Source of the DNA: Mycobacterium sp. SVM_VP21
GTDB lineage: Bacteria; Actinomycetota; Actinomycetes; Mycobacteriales; Mycobacteriaceae
Length of the DNA: 64,000 nt
Direction: 5' to 3'
Assembly: GCA_024758765.1 (NCBI GenBank)
Contig: CP101406.1
Span: 1,984,001-2,048,000 of the forward strand
Shown here: positions 37,428-47,028 of the stretch, piece by piece
Numbering within the stretch: the stretch's first letter is position 1
Layout of the letters: the number at the start of each line of letters is the position of its first letter
The notes under the pieces: generated by a model
Databases searched by the model: none
Told to the model about the DNA's origin: nothing
Seen by the model: the letters and a program-made list of their open reading frames with translations, nothing else
Translations under genes and position numbers: made by a program

Positions 37428-38993
37428 ATGCTGTCCGCCGCCGCTCCAGCAAAGACGTGGACAGTGCTGACAACCAGTAACGCGGGTACCTGGCCGTCCG
37501 GGTATTCGGATGTGCTGGATGACTGCAGCGCGGTGGACGGACGTGATCATCCACCGGGGCTCGTGACGGGTACGCCGATCCTGCTGTCGAGTAACGGCGA
37601 ACTCGATGAGTGGCTGGTGCTCTATTTCACTTCGTGCCCGAAGTTCACCTCCTTGGACTTGTCGTCCCGAAAAACGTACGCACTCGAGATCGCAAAGTGG
37701 TGCGGCTTTCTTGGAGGTCAGGACGATCCGCTGACCTGGCTGGAAGCAACGGAAGACGACTTCATCGACTACAAGATCCGCCGAACTGATCACCTGCAGT
37801 TCGCTGATTCGGTGACGGGCGCAACGTGGAACAAGGCGGTCTTCGCGCTCAGGGGTTTGTACGACTGGGCCGTGAGCCGCAAGGTACTGATCACACCGAA
37901 TGGCCCTGTGATTGAGGCGAGTCCAGTGCCCGGCGGGCACGGTGCCACAAGGGTGCCCGGGGTAAGGGCCAACGCAGCGTTCGTGCGCAAGGACAGGGAC
38001 CGGTGGATCGTCCCCGGCACCTACCGGCTGTGGCGTGACGTTGGCTTACGTGGCCGCGGTGTTGAACGGATCGGTGCGAGCCAGTGGCGAGCGGCTGGCG
38101 ACGACGAGTCGTGTCGCGCCCGCAATTCACTGCGCAACACGGCATTCACCGACTTCGTCTATTCAACCGGTCTGCGCGTGCAGGAAGCAGGCGCGCTGCT
38201 GCTGGCGGAACTGCCATCAGCGGACGCGATTGAGGCGAAGTTGCCGGCAGCGATCGCCAAGTACAGCAAGGCGCGGATGTGGTACGCGGCGCCCACTGTA
38301 ATGCAGACATTGCGCAGCTACATGACTGTCGCCCGGGCCGCAGCCGTCCGCCGGGCAATACGGGAGGGCCGCTACGACGCGATCGAGGACATCATCTGGG
38401 TAACGGAGGTCCGGCGCTCTCGCAAGGGAACGTTCGAAGCCGTCCGAGACGACGGCGCTGTGATGTCGCTGAACACTCTGAAGCCAGCTCTGCGCCGCCG
38501 CCTGTTCTGGCTCCGCGACGGTCGCCCGGAACCGATGGCGTTGTGGCTCAGCGAAGGTGGAACCCCGTTTCATCACGAGTCGTGGATCGGGGTTTTCGAT
38601 GCGGCCAACGAGCGGCTTTGGTCAGCAGTTGAAGCCACCGGCGGGGCGGCCAGTGACGAGTTGACCGTGACGCCGCATTGCCTTCGTTTCAGTTTCGCGC
38701 TGGCGCTGGCAGTTCAACTGCATCAGCGGCTCGACGCCGCGCACGGGTGGGACGAGAGCATCGCCTACGGGGATGGGTCTCGCTACGACGAGGTCTTCCG
38801 CACGGTGAAGGACGTTTTGGGTCACAGGTCGGTGGAGACGACGCGGAATACCTATATGCCGCGGGTGCAACGGCTGCGTTTCGACCGGCTGTTCGGCCTC
38901 CCGAATGCCCAGATGGCCACCACGAGCGATCTGGTGTCAGCCCTGGCGCGCGACCTTGTTGAGATTCGCGATTTAACCGGGTCCGGCGCATGA
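37428..38993 (+). CDS. Tyrosine recombinase A of the four-gene module
   Basis: 521 residues from ATG 37428; codons upstream are a reading through polD1. The full catalytic set is visible: Arg in YSTGLRVQEAGAL, HxxR in TPHCLRFSF, His in LGHRSVETT and Tyr in RNTYMPRV. An N-terminal SAM-like core-binding domain covers roughly 65-165. It should cut and rejoin DNA through a phosphotyrosine bond. Resembles Tn554 TnpA or GinA. The ATGA overlap with the next gene implies coupled synthesis. Confidence 0.87.
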   Translation: MLSAAAPAKTWTVLTTSNAGTWPSGYSDVLDDCSAVDGRDHPPGLVTGTPILLSSNGELDEWLVLYFTSCPKFTSLDLSSRKTYALEIAKWCGFLGGQDDPLTWLEATEDDFIDYKIRRTDHLQFADSVTGATWNKAVFALRGLYDWAVSRKVLITPNGPVIEASPVPGGHGATRVPGVRANAAFVRKDRDRWIVPGTYRLWRDVGLRGRGVERIGASQWRAAGDDESCRARNSLRNTAFTDFVYSTGLRVQEAGALLLAELPSADAIEAKLPAAIAKYSKARMWYAAPTVMQTLRSYMTVARAAAVRRAIREGRYDAIEDIIWVTEVRRSRKGTFEAVRDDGAVMSLNTLKPALRRRLFWLRDGRPEPMALWLSEGGTPFHHESWIGVFDAANERLWSAVEATGGAASDELTVTPHCLRFSFALALAVQLHQRLDAAHGWDESIAYGDGSRYDEVFRTVKDVLGHRSVETTRNTYMPRVQRLRFDRLFGLPNAQMATTSDLVSALARDLVEIRDLTGSGA

Positions 38994-40681
38994 CGGCAAG
39001 TTCGCGCCGAGAGTCAGCTGACGGCGTTGTCACGCGCCGCGAGGATCCGCAAGTGGTGGTCGCCTCCCTTCCAGGGGCGTATGCGCCTACTGTCATTGAT
39101 CTTCGGGAGTGGCCGTGTGATGCGCGTCTCCGGGTTCAATTCGCCGATGCCGTCGAGGCCCTTACGGGAGTGAACGGAGTTTGGAAGAGTGCCCAATCGG
39201 CACGGCAAAATCGGGACAGGACGAAATATTTTGCGAGGTGGTGCGGCGAACACGATGTGCGCGACCTGGACCAGTTGAGCCCGGACCGGTGGAACGACTA
39301 CCTGCTGCACTTGGCGGCGAAGGGAACCAAGAGCAATACCCAGCACAGGCAATTGGTCACGGTGCGGCAGGTGCTTCGTCGGTATCCACGTCGACTTCAC
39401 CCCGACCTGCCGAAACACCTCAATCGACGGCTCCCGAAGAGGGACGCCGCCGAAAGTCAGCCCTATCCAAAGGTTGTGTACGACGCGATCCTCAAGGCAG
39501 CAACAGTCGCCGTCAATGCCGAGTACCAGCGCATCTATCCAAATCTCCTCATGCTGCGGCGGCGTGACAGTACGAAACTCCCACCTGAGCAGAGGGCTCG
39601 CGTCGACGCGCTTCATGAAGTCGCCACGGCCGGTGCTCCGCTATCGGATGCGACTCGCGATGCGCTGGGAATCACGGTCTCCGACTACAGATATTCGGGG
39701 GTCAACGCGGCACGACCGATGCTGTTCGTCAGCCAGGAGGGGGCAGTCGCTATCGCTGTGCTCATCGCCTGCCTGGAAGGAGCGAACTTCACCCCGATCA
39801 ACGAACGGAAGGTTCCATCGGCCGCTCCGGGGCTCGGTGTCAGTGAAGATATTTGGAGTGTCGAAGATGAAAAGCGGCGGCGACACGATCACCCATACGA
39901 CTTCCATGCGATACCGAAGAACGCGCGCCGGGCGATGACAAAAATCATCCAGATGACGCAACCGGGACGTGACTACTTGGCGGCGAACGACCTGCCCGGA
40001 GCTGATCGCCTCATCGTCTACTGGCCTGTGATGAAGGCTCTGGACTCGTCTCCTTCGGTCGGCCTGACCCCCAGTCACCTCAAGCTGAGCAGGCTCAAAT
40101 GGTGGCCGAACCAGGACGAGCCGATCTCGTTCACCCGCATCCGCAAGACGGTCCGAGTACTCGTTGACCGGACGCCCCAGGGCCATTCGCGCGCAACGTG
40201 GTCCACAAGCTACATCGAAGCGTCGGAAGTCGAACGTGAGCGCCTTATGACTGAAGCGGTCGAAACGGGACTGTGGGCGGTGATCAAGAACGCCGAGCGC
40301 CACCTCAAAATGCGGTTTGAGCGCGGCATGGCGATGGCCGACACCGATACGACTATTGGCGGCTGCATCGACTGGGAGCACCACCCCCTAACTGGCAAGC
40401 CATGCGGTGACGACTTCCTGCTGTGCCTGCAATGCACTAATGCCTTCGCCACCTCGCGCCACCTTCCCCGGCTCATCGAACTTCGGCACCAGTTGGAAGC
40501 CATCGCATCCACCGACGGGCCGGACTGGACAGACTTTCGAGCCATGGCCTACGGGTGCCTGCTCGCCCTCATCGACGACCGCACACTCATTAGCGCCGAC
40601 GAATACGCTGTCGCCGAACAAACCATCACCGACGAAGATCGAACCGAAATTCATCTGCTACTCAACGGGCGATACACGTGA
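38990..40681 (+). CDS. Recombinase-like protein B of the module, catalytic residues unclear
   Basis: 563 residues. An N-terminal region (QNRDRTKYFARWCGEHDV and DRWNDYLLHLAAKG) looks like a recombinase core-binding domain. The C-terminal half shows only FTRIRKTVRV as a possible active-site Arg segment, and I see no HxxR, GH or final Tyr motif. A CLQC pair lies near residue 484. It is likely a structural or non-catalytic partner in a three-recombinase assembly, as described for other trio systems. Coupled at both ends. Confidence 0.7.
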   Translation: MTASSRRESADGVVTRREDPQVVVASLPGAYAPTVIDLREWPCDARLRVQFADAVEALTGVNGVWKSAQSARQNRDRTKYFARWCGEHDVRDLDQLSPDRWNDYLLHLAAKGTKSNTQHRQLVTVRQVLRRYPRRLHPDLPKHLNRRLPKRDAAESQPYPKVVYDAILKAATVAVNAEYQRIYPNLLMLRRRDSTKLPPEQRARVDALHEVATAGAPLSDATRDALGITVSDYRYSGVNAARPMLFVSQEGAVAIAVLIACLEGANFTPINERKVPSAAPGLGVSEDIWSVEDEKRRRHDHPYDFHAIPKNARRAMTKIIQMTQPGRDYLAANDLPGADRLIVYWPVMKALDSSPSVGLTPSHLKLSRLKWWPNQDEPISFTRIRKTVRVLVDRTPQGHSRATWSTSYIEASEVERERLMTEAVETGLWAVIKNAERHLKMRFERGMAMADTDTTIGGCIDWEHHPLTGKPCGDDFLLCLQCTNAFATSRHLPRLIELRHQLEAIASTDGPDWTDFRAMAYGCLLALIDDRTLISADEYAVAEQTITDEDRTEIHLLLNGRYT

Positions 40682-42882
40682 GCCGAGGCACTACGAACGC
40701 CCGTGATCTTGCCGGCAGCAACGACATTAGAGCCGCCGTCGACTGGGCCGCCGTCGAGGCCGGCCCGGTCATCGTGCATCCGCTGCGAGTGAAGCACCCC
40801 GATCTTCCAGGAAGCGTATTCGCCGATGACACATGGTCGCTTCGTCCCATGGGGGTCACCCGCGGCACCGTCCAGAACCTGCACTGGATCCCCGGGCTCA
40901 AAGAGCAGCAGTATTCGGTCCCGCCGCATCTGATCACACCATTCAAGCGCGTCGTATGGCTGATCATTAACAGGCCGGCCCCGGTGGCCTACCTTGCGGG
41001 AAGCAACGGTCGGAGGTGGCCATCGGCAGCATCGGTGTACCAACGGTTCGCGGCGCTGCGCCGCTTTGCTCATTTCCTCGGACAGCATGGGATCACCCAA
41101 CTCTGCGACGTGAGTACCGACTTGCTCGACACGTATGCAACGGCACTCCTCGCTGACGAAACGCGATCCAGCCAGTCTGCGAAGGCGCAGCACTTGGGGT
41201 ATACAGCGGTGATTGCGCACCTGGCCGACGATCTCCCAGAAGCCAACCGCATGGTTGAACCGTCTTGGTCTGGCGAATACCTCGGAGGGGGCCGCCGTGC
41301 GCGTGCCGCTGACAACAGCAAAGAGATCATTCACCCGGACGCATTCGCGCCGCTGCTGTGGTGGTCTCAGCAGATACTCAAATGCACCCCTGACATCGTC
41401 GCCGCCGTGAAGTGGCGGAACGCGGTTTCGAGCTGCCCCCAACCTAAAGAAAGTTCACGCGCGGGCTTCGACGCGGTCGAACAGATTGTGGCCTCCCGCG
41501 GTGGGATCCTGCCTCAAGGCGAGATCACGGGGCATATCGCTGCGCAATACCTCATCGCCCTCCACGGAGGAGAGATCCATGTTCGCGACTTCAGCAGTTG
41601 GCGCCGGCAACGTGGCGGCACGTTCTCAGTGAACCCGGCTCTGCCGCAGCCGATTCCGGTGCCGGTCGCGGGCGTCATCGAGGGGCAGCCCTGGCTTCAG
41701 CTGATCGACTACCGAGATATCGGGAAATTGCAGCGCGTCCTCCAGGCGGCGGCGGCGATCCTGATTTGCACGTGCACAGGAATGCGTGGCGAAGAGTGCG
41801 CGAAGCTGAAGCGCGGCGCGCTGCGGACAATTCCACGCCCGGACGGTGCCTACTCCTACCGGATCGACGGGCGCATCTTCAAGGCTGTCCGTGACGACAA
41901 CGACCAACAGGACCGCGGCGGCAAGCAGTGGGTGTGGGCCACCATCAAGCCCGGCGCCGACGCGATCACGGCGCTCGAACGCCTCGCCGAAATCACCGGC
42001 TCCGCTGGGCTGATGACTTACCCAAAGTCGCACGATCAACCAGTATTGACCACGACGATGACTCGATGGATCAAGGAACTCATCGAGTTCGCGAACGGTT
42101 TGAGTACCGAACTCGGCATCGATCAGACCCATCACATCGACCCCGAACCGGCGAGAAACGTCACGCTCGACCGCTTTCGTCGCAGCGTCGCCTGGCACAT
42201 CGTCAATCAACCAGACGGTCTTGCCGCCGCGGGCGTCCAATTCGGCCACATGCAGTCGACCACCACCGATGGGTACGCCTCCACGATTACCTCCGGCATC
42301 GCCGCGACAATGGACGAAGAACGCACACGTGCTCTCTACACCACACTGCAAGACCATGCGAACGCCGCGAAAACCGGAATGAAAGCGTCCGGCCCAGCGG
42401 CCAAACAGCTCGGAAAGGCTCTCAACCGGTTCGGCGCCAAACGGTTTCCCGGCACCTATGCCGACCTGTCAAGGAAGGACGAACGCCGACTTCGTAGCGA
42501 CCCCGATCTGATCGTCCGGGAGAATCCAGGCCATGGCTGTCTTTGCCTGGCCAATCCTCTGAAGCCGGAAACGATGGCCTGCTCGCGAGAAAACGACGGT
42601 GAACCGAACCGAAACGACTGCAAGGTCTACTGCGGCAACCGTGTTTACACCGACGCGACGATCGCCCAAGACAAAGAAGAAGCCACCCAACTCCGAGCGC
42701 GAGTAAAGAACGCGAACCCGATCCTGGCCGCGCGGATCAACAAGCGGATCACGCACCTCGAAGAGCACATCGCCGACCACGAAACCACAGCGTTGCCCCT
42801 ACTGGACATCATGACCGCCGAACAGGCTATGACAAGCACGGCCAGCACGGGAGAGTCGGAAACTGATGTCCGAGACGAATGA
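40678..42882 (+). CDS. Tyrosine recombinase C of the module
   Basis: 734 residues. Catalytic segments are CTGMRGEECAKL (Arg), TLDRFRRSVAWHI (second Arg, with Asp/Arg instead of His at the usual HxxR position), FGHMQ (His) and TTTDGYAST (Tyr). A C-terminal region with clustered cysteines (GHGCLCLANP, MACSREN, DCKVYCGN) suggests a zinc-binding tail, followed by a coiled-coil-like ITHLEEHIADHE. Comparable to TnpB/GinC proteins. Overlaps the next gene by 4 bp. Confidence 0.82.
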   Translation: MSRGTTNARDLAGSNDIRAAVDWAAVEAGPVIVHPLRVKHPDLPGSVFADDTWSLRPMGVTRGTVQNLHWIPGLKEQQYSVPPHLITPFKRVVWLIINRPAPVAYLAGSNGRRWPSAASVYQRFAALRRFAHFLGQHGITQLCDVSTDLLDTYATALLADETRSSQSAKAQHLGYTAVIAHLADDLPEANRMVEPSWSGEYLGGGRRARAADNSKEIIHPDAFAPLLWWSQQILKCTPDIVAAVKWRNAVSSCPQPKESSRAGFDAVEQIVASRGGILPQGEITGHIAAQYLIALHGGEIHVRDFSSWRRQRGGTFSVNPALPQPIPVPVAGVIEGQPWLQLIDYRDIGKLQRVLQAAAAILICTCTGMRGEECAKLKRGALRTIPRPDGAYSYRIDGRIFKAVRDDNDQQDRGGKQWVWATIKPGADAITALERLAEITGSAGLMTYPKSHDQPVLTTTMTRWIKELIEFANGLSTELGIDQTHHIDPEPARNVTLDRFRRSVAWHIVNQPDGLAAAGVQFGHMQSTTTDGYASTITSGIAATMDEERTRALYTTLQDHANAAKTGMKASGPAAKQLGKALNRFGAKRFPGTYADLSRKDERRLRSDPDLIVRENPGHGCLCLANPLKPETMACSRENDGEPNRNDCKVYCGNRVYTDATIAQDKEEATQLRARVKNANPILAARINKRITHLEEHIADHETTALPLLDIMTAEQAMTSTASTGESETDVRDE

Positions 42883-43445
42883 ACGCTGATGCAATCGCCC
42901 CGCTTCACAAAGCAGGGGTACCTGGCATGACATCCGGCTCTGAGATCCCCATCGCGGAACGGAACTGGCCTCCCACCGACGACGAGATCAAAGCAGAACG
43001 TAACCCCACCCGCAAGGCCGTCCTCGTCGCGATGCGCAGCCTGCTAACCGGTGATCCGGCCCCGAAGCCCATAAACCGGAGCAAGCGCAGCATCGTCGCT
43101 TTGGCCAACGAAGCGGGGGTGGGACGCACCCGACTCGTGCGGGGCGCACTCAGCGATCTCGGTGACTGGATGGACCGGGCAGTAGCGAAGCAGAACCAGA
43201 TCGTGACGCCGCAAGAACATGAATGGCACAAGAAGCTCCAGGCGATGACCGAACGTGCCCTCGATGCTGAACGGCGCTACAAATCAGCTCGTGAAAAGCG
43301 CACGGAGCTTGAAGCCGTCGTCCAGGCCCTGTCCGAGCAGCTTCAGGTCAGTATTCGAGATCGGGCCAGACTCCAAGGCAAGCTCGATCGAATGGCCAGA
43401 CATTCTGTCGATGTTCTCCCACTGAATGAGTCCAGTCCGTCTTAG
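42879..43445 (+). CDS. Small DNA-binding/coiled-coil accessory protein D of the module
   Basis: 188 residues. Residues about 68-95 (RSIVALANEAGVGRTRLVRG) look like a helix-turn-helix. Residues 112-170 form a long charged helix (AERRYKSAREKRTELEAVVQ), probably a coiled coil. Tn554 TnpC and GinD are similarly small accessory proteins. The 119 bp downstream to the next gene's stop contain no recognisable gene. Confidence 0.72.
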   Translation: MNADAIAPLHKAGVPGMTSGSEIPIAERNWPPTDDEIKAERNPTRKAVLVAMRSLLTGDPAPKPINRSKRSIVALANEAGVGRTRLVRGALSDLGDWMDRAVAKQNQIVTPQEHEWHKKLQAMTERALDAERRYKSAREKRTELEAVVQALSEQLQVSIRDRARLQGKLDRMARHSVDVLPLNESSPS

Positions 43446-43564
43446 CTTATGGGTCGAGCCTCACAAGCAACGCGGGACTGACACCGATGACGAGGGTTTG
43501 TGCCTAAACTCAACCCGTGTGGTCGCCAATGCCACGGACGGCCTGCGCTGGTAGGCGGCAATCT

Positions 43565-44254
43565 TTATGCCGCTGCGAGCGTGCCCGGGAGCCAGCGTAG
43601 GTGTTCGAACGGGCCCAGTAGTTCCAGGCGCCGCCACAGCACACTGGTTGGCAGCGCTTGGCTCAGGTGGCGGCGCACCGCCTGGTATTGCTGACGCCGG
43701 TTAACCGGCACAATCAAGTCGATGTCGGTGATGCCATGCCCGACGAACGACGTGTGATATTCGCCGTTGAGGGCGTCGGCAACTGTGGTGGGCAGCGTCC
43801 AGCCCAGCACCGGCAGGCCAACCTCGGCTGCGGCGGCCCGCGCCGCAGCGGTTGCTTGCCGGTGGTCGGGGTGCCCGGTGATACCGCTCGGGTCGAACAC
43901 CAGCAGCCCCTGTGCGCCGAATCGTTCCGCGAAATCGATAATCGGCATCGTCAGCTCCTCGGGGAGCGTGTCGGCGAGGTGCCCGTCCGGGTAATCCAGC
44001 AGCTGCACGGCCGACACCCCGAGTACCTCGGCGGCAGCAGCCAGCTCGCCGGCCCGTATGTCACGCAGGTCACCAGTAACCCCGTGCAATGTTGACGCCT
44101 CGCCGCGGGTCAGGCACAGCACAGCCAGCTTCGCCCCTTGGTCGGCGAACGCCGATAGGATCGCGCCCAAGCCGAACGACTCGTCGTCGGGGTGGGCGAC
44201 TACGACCAGAACGGATCGCCATTCGGGCAACTCCCTGTTGGTCATCGCGATCAC
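43565..44254 (-). CDS. PIG-L/LmbE-family deacetylase
   Basis: 229 residues from GTG 44254, which overlaps the peroxiredoxin stop (GTGA); ATG 44245 is an alternative. Zinc motif AHPDDES (His21, Asp24) and GHPDH later define the fold shared with MshB and Mca, which deacetylate GlcNAc-Ins or mycothiol conjugates. The neighbours suggest a thiol-related substrate, perhaps mycothiol S-conjugates, but this is inference. Translationally coupled to the peroxiredoxin and so under the same operator. Confidence 0.85.
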   Translation of the reverse strand: MIAMTNRELPEWRSVLVVVAHPDDESFGLGAILSAFADQGAKLAVLCLTRGEASTLHGVTGDLRDIRAGELAAAAEVLGVSAVQLLDYPDGHLADTLPEELTMPIIDFAERFGAQGLLVFDPSGITGHPDHRQATAAARAAAAEVGLPVLGWTLPTTVADALNGEYHTSFVGHGITDIDLIVPVNRRQQYQAVRRHLSQALPTSVLWRRLELLGPFEHLRWLPGTLAAA

Positions 44255-44994
44255 TCTTTATGCGCCGTGGACGATGCGCCGTGGATGGCGGATTCGACCT
44301 CGTCAGCAGAAAGCTCTTTGGTGCAAAAGAACCAGTCTTGACACTCGACGCCGTCTGCGGATTCGTCCATGCGCTCCTGCGCATCGTTGGAGGAGCCGGG
44401 CGTGGGCAGGATGACGGGCTCGCCGGGTTGCCAGTCCGCCGGCGTGGCGACGCCGAAATGGTCGGTGGTCTGTAGCGCCTTGACGACACGCAGCAACTCA
44501 TCGAAGTTGCGGCCGAGGCTTAGCGGATAGTAGATGATCGCGCGGATGGTGCCCGTCGGGTCGATGACGAAGACCGCGCGCACCGCCTTGGTGGAATCCT
44601 TACCGGGCATGATCATCCCGTATTTGTCGGCGACAGCCATGCCGACATCGTCGATCAGCGGAAAGGCGACGTCGACGGCTCTAAGGCCGCGGAACGTGAT
44701 TTTGTCTTTGATCGCCCGCAGCCAGGCGATGTGGCTGTAGAGCCCGTCGACCGAGAGTCCAAGCAGTTCGGTGTTGTAGGCCTTGAATTGCTGCTGCATC
44801 GAGGCGAAGGTCATGAACTCGGTGGTGCAGACCGGGGTGAAGTCGGCTGGGTGGGAGAAAAAGATGACCCATTTGCCGGCGTAGTCGGCGGGAAAGTTGA
44901 TCTCCCCCTGCGTGGTGACAGCCGTAAACGTGGGCGCTGGGTCGCCAATGCGGGGCATGGCTCTTGCGGCGGGCGCCTCGGTGGGAGTGCTCAT
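44251..44994 (-). CDS. Peroxiredoxin, AhpC/TSA (Prx6-like) family
   Basis: 247 residues from ATG 44994. The peroxidatic Cys56 lies in PADFTPVCTTEF. The length and later motif IDPTGTIRAIIYYPLSLGRN are those of 1-Cys/Prx6-type enzymes. An additional C-terminal pair (VECQDWFFCTKEL) could resolve the sulfenic acid, as in archaeal-type members. It reduces peroxides and possibly persulfides using cellular thiols. An operator-like palindrome and an unusual tandem-duplicated leader lie upstream, and the LmbE-family gene is coupled downstream. Confidence 0.9.
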   Translation of the reverse strand: MSTPTEAPAARAMPRIGDPAPTFTAVTTQGEINFPADYAGKWVIFFSHPADFTPVCTTEFMTFASMQQQFKAYNTELLGLSVDGLYSHIAWLRAIKDKITFRGLRAVDVAFPLIDDVGMAVADKYGMIMPGKDSTKAVRAVFVIDPTGTIRAIIYYPLSLGRNFDELLRVVKALQTTDHFGVATPADWQPGEPVILPTPGSSNDAQERMDESADGVECQDWFFCTKELSADEVESAIHGASSTAHKE

Positions 44995-45053
44995 CACAAC
45001 CTCATCCTTATTCGTAGAGTGGTTCTCATCCTTATTCGTAGAGTGGTTCTCAC
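44994..45053 (-). CDS. Possible Arg-rich leader peptide overlapping the peroxiredoxin start
   Basis: A 19-codon frame from GTG 45053, or 11 codons from ATG 45029. It reads VRTTLRIR-MRTTLRIR-MRL and its TGA overlaps the peroxiredoxin ATG by one base (TGATG). The octapeptide is doubled by a 24-bp tandem repeat. The GTG lies 12 bp from the operator, so a leaderless transcript could start on it. Unproven. Confidence 0.3.
   Translation of the reverse strand: MRTTLRIRMRTTLRIRMRL
45001..45048. repeat. Two perfect tandem copies of a 24-bp unit
   Basis: Positions 45001-45024 and 45025-45048 are identical (unit CTCATCCTTATTCGTAGAGT plus GGTT). They lie in the leader between the operator-like site and the peroxiredoxin ATG. 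The minus strand of each unit carries AAGGATGAG, a ribosome-site-like sequence. From 45081 to 45317 I see no gene or clear signal. Confidence 0.9.
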
Positions 45054-45064
45054 TTCATCAACGG

Positions 45065-45080
45065 ATACCCGTAGGGGTAT
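45065..45080. promoter_or_regulatory. CsoR/CstR-type operator, site 2 (perfect)
   Basis: ATACCC-GTAG-GGGTAT, the perfect 6-4-6 palindrome, 71 bp upstream of the peroxiredoxin start. It defines the consensus used for the other sites. Confidence 0.75.
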
Positions 45081-45317
45081 ATTCCGGGGAAGTTTGTCAC
45101 TGTCGGGCCAGCCATCCGGGCGCCTAAGACGGCCGGTGTCTCACCGGTTCCACGGTCGCTGGGGTTATCGCTCGCCTCCGATTGCTTCACTCGGCGGTGT
45201 CTGCGAGGACGGTTGTCGTGTTTCGTTAAGTGAATCCGAGGCGGCCGACAGCTGACACGTCAGCGGCGGGGTCGGTTGCGACCGGCTTCGCTGCGTACCG
45301 GACCGGTTTGACGCCCG

Positions 45318-47015
45318 CTACTGGCCGTGGCGGCCGATATGGACTTCGGTGCGTAGTCGTTCGATCATGTGCGGGTAGTGCAGTTCAAAGGCGGGGCGCT
45401 CCGATCGGATCCGGGGCAGCTCGGTGAAGTTGTGGCGCGGCGGCGGGCAACTGGTGGTCCACTCCAGCGAGTTGCCGTATCCCCACGGGTCATCGACGGT
45501 AACCACCTCGCCGTACCGCCAGCTTTTGAAGACGTTCCAGATGAACACGATCATCGACACGCCGAGGATGAACGATCCGATGGTGGAGACGATGTTGAGG
45601 CCCTGGAAGCCGTCGGTGGGCAGGTAGTCGGCGTAGCGGCGCGGCATGCCGGCGTTGCCCAGCCAGTGCTGCACCAAAAACGTGGTGTGAAACCCGATGA
45701 AGGTCAGCCAGAAGTGCAGCTTGCCCACCTGCTCGTCGAGTAGCCGCCCGGTCATCTTCGGAAACCAGAAATATACTCCGGCGAAGGTGGCGAACACGAT
45801 GGTGCCGAATAGGGTGTAGTGGAAGTGGGCCACCAGGAAATAGGTGTCGTGGACATGGAAGTCCAGCGGTGGGCTGGCCAGGATTACCCCGGTCAGGCCG
45901 CCGGCTAGGAACGTGACCGCGAAGCCGACCGAGAACAGCATAGGCGTCTCAAACGTCAGCTGGCCCTTCCACATGGTGCCGATCCAGTTGAAGAACTTGA
46001 TGCCGGTCGGCACTGCGATCAAATACGAGGTGATGGTGAAGAACGGCAGCAGCACCGCTCCGGTGGCGAACATGTGATGCGCCCACACCGCCGTTGACAG
46101 CCCGGCGATGGCCATCGTCGCATAGACCATGGTGGTGTAGCCGAATAGCGGTTTACGAGAGAAAACCGGGAAGATCTCGGTGACGATGCCGAAGAACGGC
46201 AGCGCGACGATGTAGACCTCAGGGTGGCCGAAGAACCAGAACAGGTGTTGGTAGAGGATGACGCCTCCGTTGGAGGCGTCGTAGATGTGGGCCCCGAGGT
46301 GCCGGTCGTAGGCCAGCCCGACCAGTGCCGCTGTCAGAATCGGAAAAGCCGACAGCACCATGATCGACGTGATCAAGATGTTCCAGGTAAAGATCGGCAT
46401 CCGAAACATCGTCATGCCGGGGGCGCGCATGCACACCACGGTGGTGATCATGTTGACCGCACCCAAGATCGTGCCTAGACCAGAGACAACCAGACCCATG
46501 ATCCACAGATCACCACCGGCGCCGGGACTGTGGATGGCGCTGCTCAGTGGCGGATACCCTGTCCAGCCGAAGTCCGCGGCCCCGCCGGGGGTGATGAAAC
46601 CGGCGATCACGATCATGGCACCGAGCGCAAACAACCAGAACGAAAACGCATTCAGCCGCGGGAAGGCCACATCCGGAGCGCCGATCTGCAACGGCAGCAC
46701 CAGATTGGCGAACCCAAACACGATCGGGGTGGCGTACAACAGCAACATGATGGTGCCGTGCATGGTGAACAGCTGGTTGTACTGCTCGTTGGACAAAAAC
46801 TGCAGGCCCGGCGCCGCCAACTCGGTGCGCATCAATAGCGCCATCAGACCGCCCGCGAAAAACAACACGTAGCAGGTGATGACGTACATGATCCCGATCA
46901 GCTTGTGATCGGTTGTCGTCACCAGCTTGTAGACGAGACTGCCCTTCGGGCCCAGCCGGACCGGAAACGGCCGATGCGCTTGCAACGACGCAACAGGCGG
47001 TGCTTCAGCAGTCAT
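45318..47015 (-). CDS. ctaD: Cytochrome c oxidase subunit I (aa3 type), accessory copy
   Basis: 565 residues from ATG 47015. Twelve hydrophobic helices. Haem and CuB ligands are visible: HGTIMLLL (low-spin haem His), [11 protein letters not shown] (CuB His with the cross-linked Tyr), WAHHMFATG (two CuB His) and FHYTLFG with a haem His. Proton-channel residues such as the GxxN segment of AVNMITT are present. No other oxidase subunit gene is adjacent, so it may supply an alternative subunit I to the aa3 complex encoded elsewhere. It begins 13 bp after the MCYPV microprotein gene, so the two are probably cotranscribed. Confidence 0.93.
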   Translation of the reverse strand: MTAEAPPVASLQAHRPFPVRLGPKGSLVYKLVTTTDHKLIGIMYVITCYVLFFAGGLMALLMRTELAAPGLQFLSNEQYNQLFTMHGTIMLLLYATPIVFGFANLVLPLQIGAPDVAFPRLNAFSFWLFALGAMIVIAGFITPGGAADFGWTGYPPLSSAIHSPGAGGDLWIMGLVVSGLGTILGAVNMITTVVCMRAPGMTMFRMPIFTWNILITSIMVLSAFPILTAALVGLAYDRHLGAHIYDASNGGVILYQHLFWFFGHPEVYIVALPFFGIVTEIFPVFSRKPLFGYTTMVYATMAIAGLSTAVWAHHMFATGAVLLPFFTITSYLIAVPTGIKFFNWIGTMWKGQLTFETPMLFSVGFAVTFLAGGLTGVILASPPLDFHVHDTYFLVAHFHYTLFGTIVFATFAGVYFWFPKMTGRLLDEQVGKLHFWLTFIGFHTTFLVQHWLGNAGMPRRYADYLPTDGFQGLNIVSTIGSFILGVSMIVFIWNVFKSWRYGEVVTVDDPWGYGNSLEWTTSCPPPRHNFTELPRIRSERPAFELHYPHMIERLRTEVHIGRHGQ

Positions 47016-47028
47016 GGCATCTCCAGAC

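Larger units (their letters stand above)
37428..43445 (+). mobile_element. Four-gene tyrosine-recombinase module (Tn554/GInt-like)
   Basis: Four genes on one strand, each overlapping the next by 4 bp (ATGA or GTGA at 38990, 40678 and 42879). The order is recombinase, degenerate recombinase-like protein, recombinase, and a small DNA-binding/coiled-coil protein. This is the layout of Tn554 tnpABC and of the ginABCD operon that sits at one end of GInt genomic islands. G+C is lower than the backbone. The left edge abuts polD1. I could not identify end repeats, so the extent of the whole element is unknown; cargo may run to about 62 kb (inference). Confidence 0.75.
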
